Position numbers and translations under genes: made by a program
Assembly (NCBI GenBank): GCA_900754955.1
Contig: CAAEEV010000095.1
Coordinates: forward strand, 1-7,959
DNA length: 7,959 bases
Origin: Eggerthellaceae bacterium
GTDB lineage: Bacteria; Actinomycetota; Coriobacteriia; Coriobacteriales; Eggerthellaceae
Reading direction: 5' to 3'
In this document: piece after piece, positions 5,866 through 7,959 of the stretch
How the letters are laid out: each line of letters opens with the position of its first letter
Numbering within the stretch: the first letter of the stretch is position 1
Notes under the pieces: model-generated
Told to the model about the DNA's origin: nothing
Database searches by the model: none
What the model saw: the letters and a program-made list of their open reading frames with translations, nothing else

Positions 5866-6885
5866 ATGCATGTCCTGGTGGTGCGCAATAACTCCAACCC
5901 GAAGGCGCTCGACGCGTCGATGCTCCTGGCGGCGTACTTCATGACGCAATCGGTGCAGCTCGACCTCGTTGACTCGACCTCGCCACTGTTCAGCCGCATG
6001 AACGGCGGGGAGCCTGCGCTCGTGGAAGACGACGCCGAGCTCGAGCGGCTCGATGCGGTGCTCGACCGTGCGCGCGAGAGCGTGTACGACCTGGCGGTCG
6101 TGCTTGGGGGCGACGGCACGATTTTGCGCACCGCGCGCCTTCTGCAGGGCTCCTCGACGCCCATCCTCGGCATCAACTTCGGCCATCTCGGCTTTTTGGC
6201 GAACGCCTGCGACGAGAGTGTGGTTGAGATGGTGGGCCGCGCGCTGGCGGACGAGTACGCGCGCGAGCGGCGCGACAACCTGCGCATCGACGTGGTATGC
6301 GAGGGCGATGTCGATCCGTACGAGGATGAGCCCACAGATGACGCATGGGATGCGGACGCCCCATATGCGGACGGCCCATACGCGGCTGACGCGGACGATG
6401 TGGACGACGCGGAGCCTGCGGCGGGTGCGTCGGCGCCCCGAACCTTCTTCGCGCTCAACGAGGTGGCGGTGACGCGCGGCGCCCTCGGCCGCATCGTCGA
6501 CTTCTCGCTCGACGTTGCCGACAGCCATGTGGCCGACATGCGCGGCGACGGTCTCGTCGTCGCCACGGCCACGGGCTCGACGGCGTATGCGCTGTCGGCG
6601 GGCGGGCCGCTCGTGGCGCCCGGGTTCTCGGGGCTCGTCATCGTGCCGATCGCGCCTCACTCGCTCAACTCGCGCGCCCTGCTGACGGGCAGCACCGATG
6701 TAGCTTGTGTGACGGTCACGAACAACGACGCGGGTCGTGAGGCGACGCTGTTCGTGGACGGCGACATGATCGCGTTCGACCGCCCCGTGCGGCGCGTCTA
6801 CGTGCGCCGCGGCGACGTGCCGACGGTGCTGCTGCGCGCATCGGGCGACGACTTCTACACGCGTATCGCGCACACGTTCTTCTAG
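5866..6885 (+). CDS. nadK: NAD kinase with an acidic insertion
   Basis: NAD kinase phosphorylates NAD to NADP in the cytosol, the last step of NADP synthesis. The family nucleotide motif GGDGTILR is at residues 81-88 (catalytic Asp83), followed by GINFGHLGFL (102-111), the substrate-contact NEV (198-200) and the glycine-rich GDGLVVATATGSTAYALSAGGP (227-248). The 339-residue length exceeds the usual 270-300 because of a low-complexity stretch at 146-191, with 17 Asp/Glu and no Lys/Arg, between the LRIDVV strand and FFALNEV. The first ATG is used; its ribosome-binding site is weak (GAAAGTGG, 5852-5859). The gene appears monocistronic: it diverges from murJ and converges on the UPF0371 gene. All core motifs are intact, so I expect an active enzyme. 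Confidence 0.95.
   Translation: MHVLVVRNNSNPKALDASMLLAAYFMTQSVQLDLVDSTSPLFSRMNGGEPALVEDDAELERLDAVLDRARESVYDLAVVLGGDGTILRTARLLQGSSTPILGINFGHLGFLANACDESVVEMVGRALADEYARERRDNLRIDVVCEGDVDPYEDEPTDDAWDADAPYADGPYAADADDVDDAEPAAGASAPRTFFALNEVAVTRGALGRIVDFSLDVADSHVADMRGDGLVVATATGSTAYALSAGGPLVAPGFSGLVIVPIAPHSLNSRALLTGSTDVACVTVTNNDAGREATLFVDGDMIAFDRPVRRVYVRRGDVPTVLLRASGDDFYTRIAHTFF
6349..6393 (+). repeat. 15-bp imperfect tandem repeat within nadK
   Basis: Three in-frame 15-bp units can be read at 6349-6363, 6364-6378 and 6379-6393, coding DADAP, YADGP and YAADA (NadK residues 162-176). Units one and two differ at only two bases; unit three is more diverged. In-frame slippage of such units is a simple way for the acidic insertion to have grown. 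Confidence 0.6.
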
Positions 6886-6924
6886 GAGTGCCCGCTTACG
6901 CTTCCCGTTCCCGCGAGAAAGCAA

Positions 6925-6958
6925 AAGGGCCTGCCTCCCGTATGGGAAGCAGGCCCTT
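6925..6958. terminator. Bidirectional terminator between nadK and the UPF0371 gene
   Basis: The arms 6925-6939 and 6944-6958 form a 15-position stem with one C-A mismatch and a GTAT loop. On the minus strand the stem is followed by TTTTGCTTT, a good U-rich tail for the UPF0371 gene. On the plus strand the tail is only TTCT, so termination of nadK may be weaker. The two genes converge on this 113-base gap; I see nothing else in it. Confidence 0.88.
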
Positions 6959-6998
6959 CTCGTGTCGCCTGATGCAGGCGCAGCGCGAGTGCGGCGCC

Positions 6999-7959
6999 CT
7001 ACTTGTGATAGTAGCGGTGCTGCTCGTATTTCGGCTCGCAGCACACGTTGATGCCGAGCGTGCGGTAGAGCTTCTCGTCGGTCGACGAGATGATCACCGA
7101 GAAGTACGCGTCGCAGCCGCGCAGCTTGTCGGCGTTGTCGATGAGCTGCTCGGCGATGGGGTTCGTCACCGAGCTGATGGAGAGCGCGAGCAGCGTCTCG
7201 TCGGAATGCAGGCGCGGGTTCTGGCTCTTCAGGTGCTCGGTCTTGAGGTGGCAGATGGGCTCGAGCACCTCGTCGGAGATGACGTCGAGCTTGTCATCCA
7301 CACCGGAGACGCCCTTGAGCGCGTTCATGAGCAGAGCCGATGCGGCGCCGAGCAGCGGACCGGGCTTGCCGGTGACCACCGTGCCGTCGGGCAGCTGCAT
7401 GGCGCCGGCGGGAGCGCCCGTGGTCTCCTCCTTGAGCAGGGCTGCGCTGCGGGCGGGGGGGAGGTTGACGTTCACGCTCGCGCGGTTCATGAGCATCTCG
7501 AGCTTCGCGAGCCACTTCTCGCCGACGCCCGTGCGCTTGAGCTCCACGGCGGTCTGGAAGTAGCGGCGCACGATCTCCATCTCGGCGGCCTCGCGGCACG
7601 CCTCGTCGTCGACGATGGCCATGCCCGCCATGTTGACGCCCATGTCGGTGGGCGACTTGTAGGGGCTCTCGCCCTGGATGCGCTCCATCATGGATTTGAG
7701 TACGGGGAAGATCTCGACGTCGCGGTTGTAGTTGACGGTGGTCTCGCCGTAGGCCTCCAGGTGGAAGGGATCGATGATGTTGTCGTCGTCGAGGTCGACG
7801 GTGGCGGCCTCGTAGGCGATGTTCACTGGGTGGTTGAGCGGCAGGTTCCAGATGGGGAAGGTCTCGTACTTGGCGTAGCCGGCCGCAACGCCGCGCTTGT
7901 TCTCGTGATAGAGCTGCGAGAGGCAGGTGGCCATCTTGCCCGAGCCGGGGCCGGGGGCG
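6999..7959 (-). CDS. UPF0371/DUF1846 family protein, 3' part (start beyond window)
   Basis: The reading frame is open to the right edge, so the N-terminus is missing. Full-length members are about 500 residues; 319 are visible here. The visible part begins APGPGSGKMATCLSQLYHEN, a glycine-rich P-loop-like turn continuing into the family's very conserved block. It goes on with FPIWNLPLNHPVN, AATVDLDDDNIIDPFHLEAYG, TTVNYNRDVEIFPVL and YKSPTDMGVNMAG, and ends CCEPKYEQHRYYHK. The ATG at 7932-7934 lies inside the conserved block and is not the start. The family is widespread in Firmicutes and Actinobacteria, and to my knowledge has structures but no settled function. I assign it by recognising these blocks, with no functional claim. 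A terminator follows at 6925-6958. Confidence 0.9.
   Translation of the reverse strand, partial: APGPGSGKMATCLSQLYHENKRGVAAGYAKYETFPIWNLPLNHPVNIAYEAATVDLDDDNIIDPFHLEAYGETTVNYNRDVEIFPVLKSMMERIQGESPYKSPTDMGVNMAGMAIVDDEACREAAEMEIVRRYFQTAVELKRTGVGEKWLAKLEMLMNRASVNVNLPPARSAALLKEETTGAPAGAMQLPDGTVVTGKPGPLLGAASALLMNALKGVSGVDDKLDVISDEVLEPICHLKTEHLKSQNPRLHSDETLLALSISSVTNPIAEQLIDNADKLRGCDAYFSVIISSTDEKLYRTLGINVCCEPKYEQHRYYHK

Noticed and set aside
7002..7934. A complete 311-codon gene starting at the ATG at 7934
   Set aside because: The frame stays open to the window edge and the conserved family sequence continues upstream of that ATG (APGPGSGK), so the gene is truncated by the window rather than starting there.

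Overview
The window is GC-rich, gene-dense chromosomal DNA. It most likely comes from an actinobacterium of the class Coriobacteriia, probably the Eggerthella/Gordonibacter side of that class. This is inferred from base composition, from the order tRNA-Trp, secE, nusG, rplK, rplA, from a MurJ with a long cytoplasmic N-terminal tail, and from a UPF0371/DUF1846 gene. No 16S or other diagnostic marker is present, so the taxonomic call is tentative.

Left part (1-2750, plus strand): a complete tRNA-Trp is followed by secE (translocon subunit), nusG (transcription elongation factor), rplK (ribosomal protein L11) and rplA (ribosomal protein L1), ending at a strong intrinsic terminator at 2715-2748. 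rplJ and rplL do not follow. Two spacers in this run are structured. A terminator-like hairpin with six T residues lies between nusG and rplK, and no convincing promoter lies after it, so it may act as an attenuator for the L11-L1 genes. The 271-base rplK-rplA spacer is packed with stem-loops.

Middle part (2750-5865): map (methionine aminopeptidase, plus strand) converges on murJ (lipid II flippase, minus strand) with only 7 bases between the two stop codons. MurJ has a cytoplasmic N-terminal extension of about 170 residues carrying two copies of a 21-residue motif. murJ and nadK diverge from a 70-base AT-rich gap in which their candidate -10 elements overlap.

Right part (5866-7959): nadK (NAD kinase) contains an acidic insertion of about 46 residues. 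It converges, across a shared hairpin terminator, on the 3' portion of a UPF0371/DUF1846 gene whose start lies beyond the right edge.

The genes are housekeeping functions: protein export, transcription and translation, N-terminal methionine removal, cell-wall precursor flipping and NADP synthesis. I see no mobile element, CRISPR array, defence system or biosynthetic cluster. The interest lies in lineage-specific additions to conserved proteins and in the RNA structures around the ribosomal protein genes.
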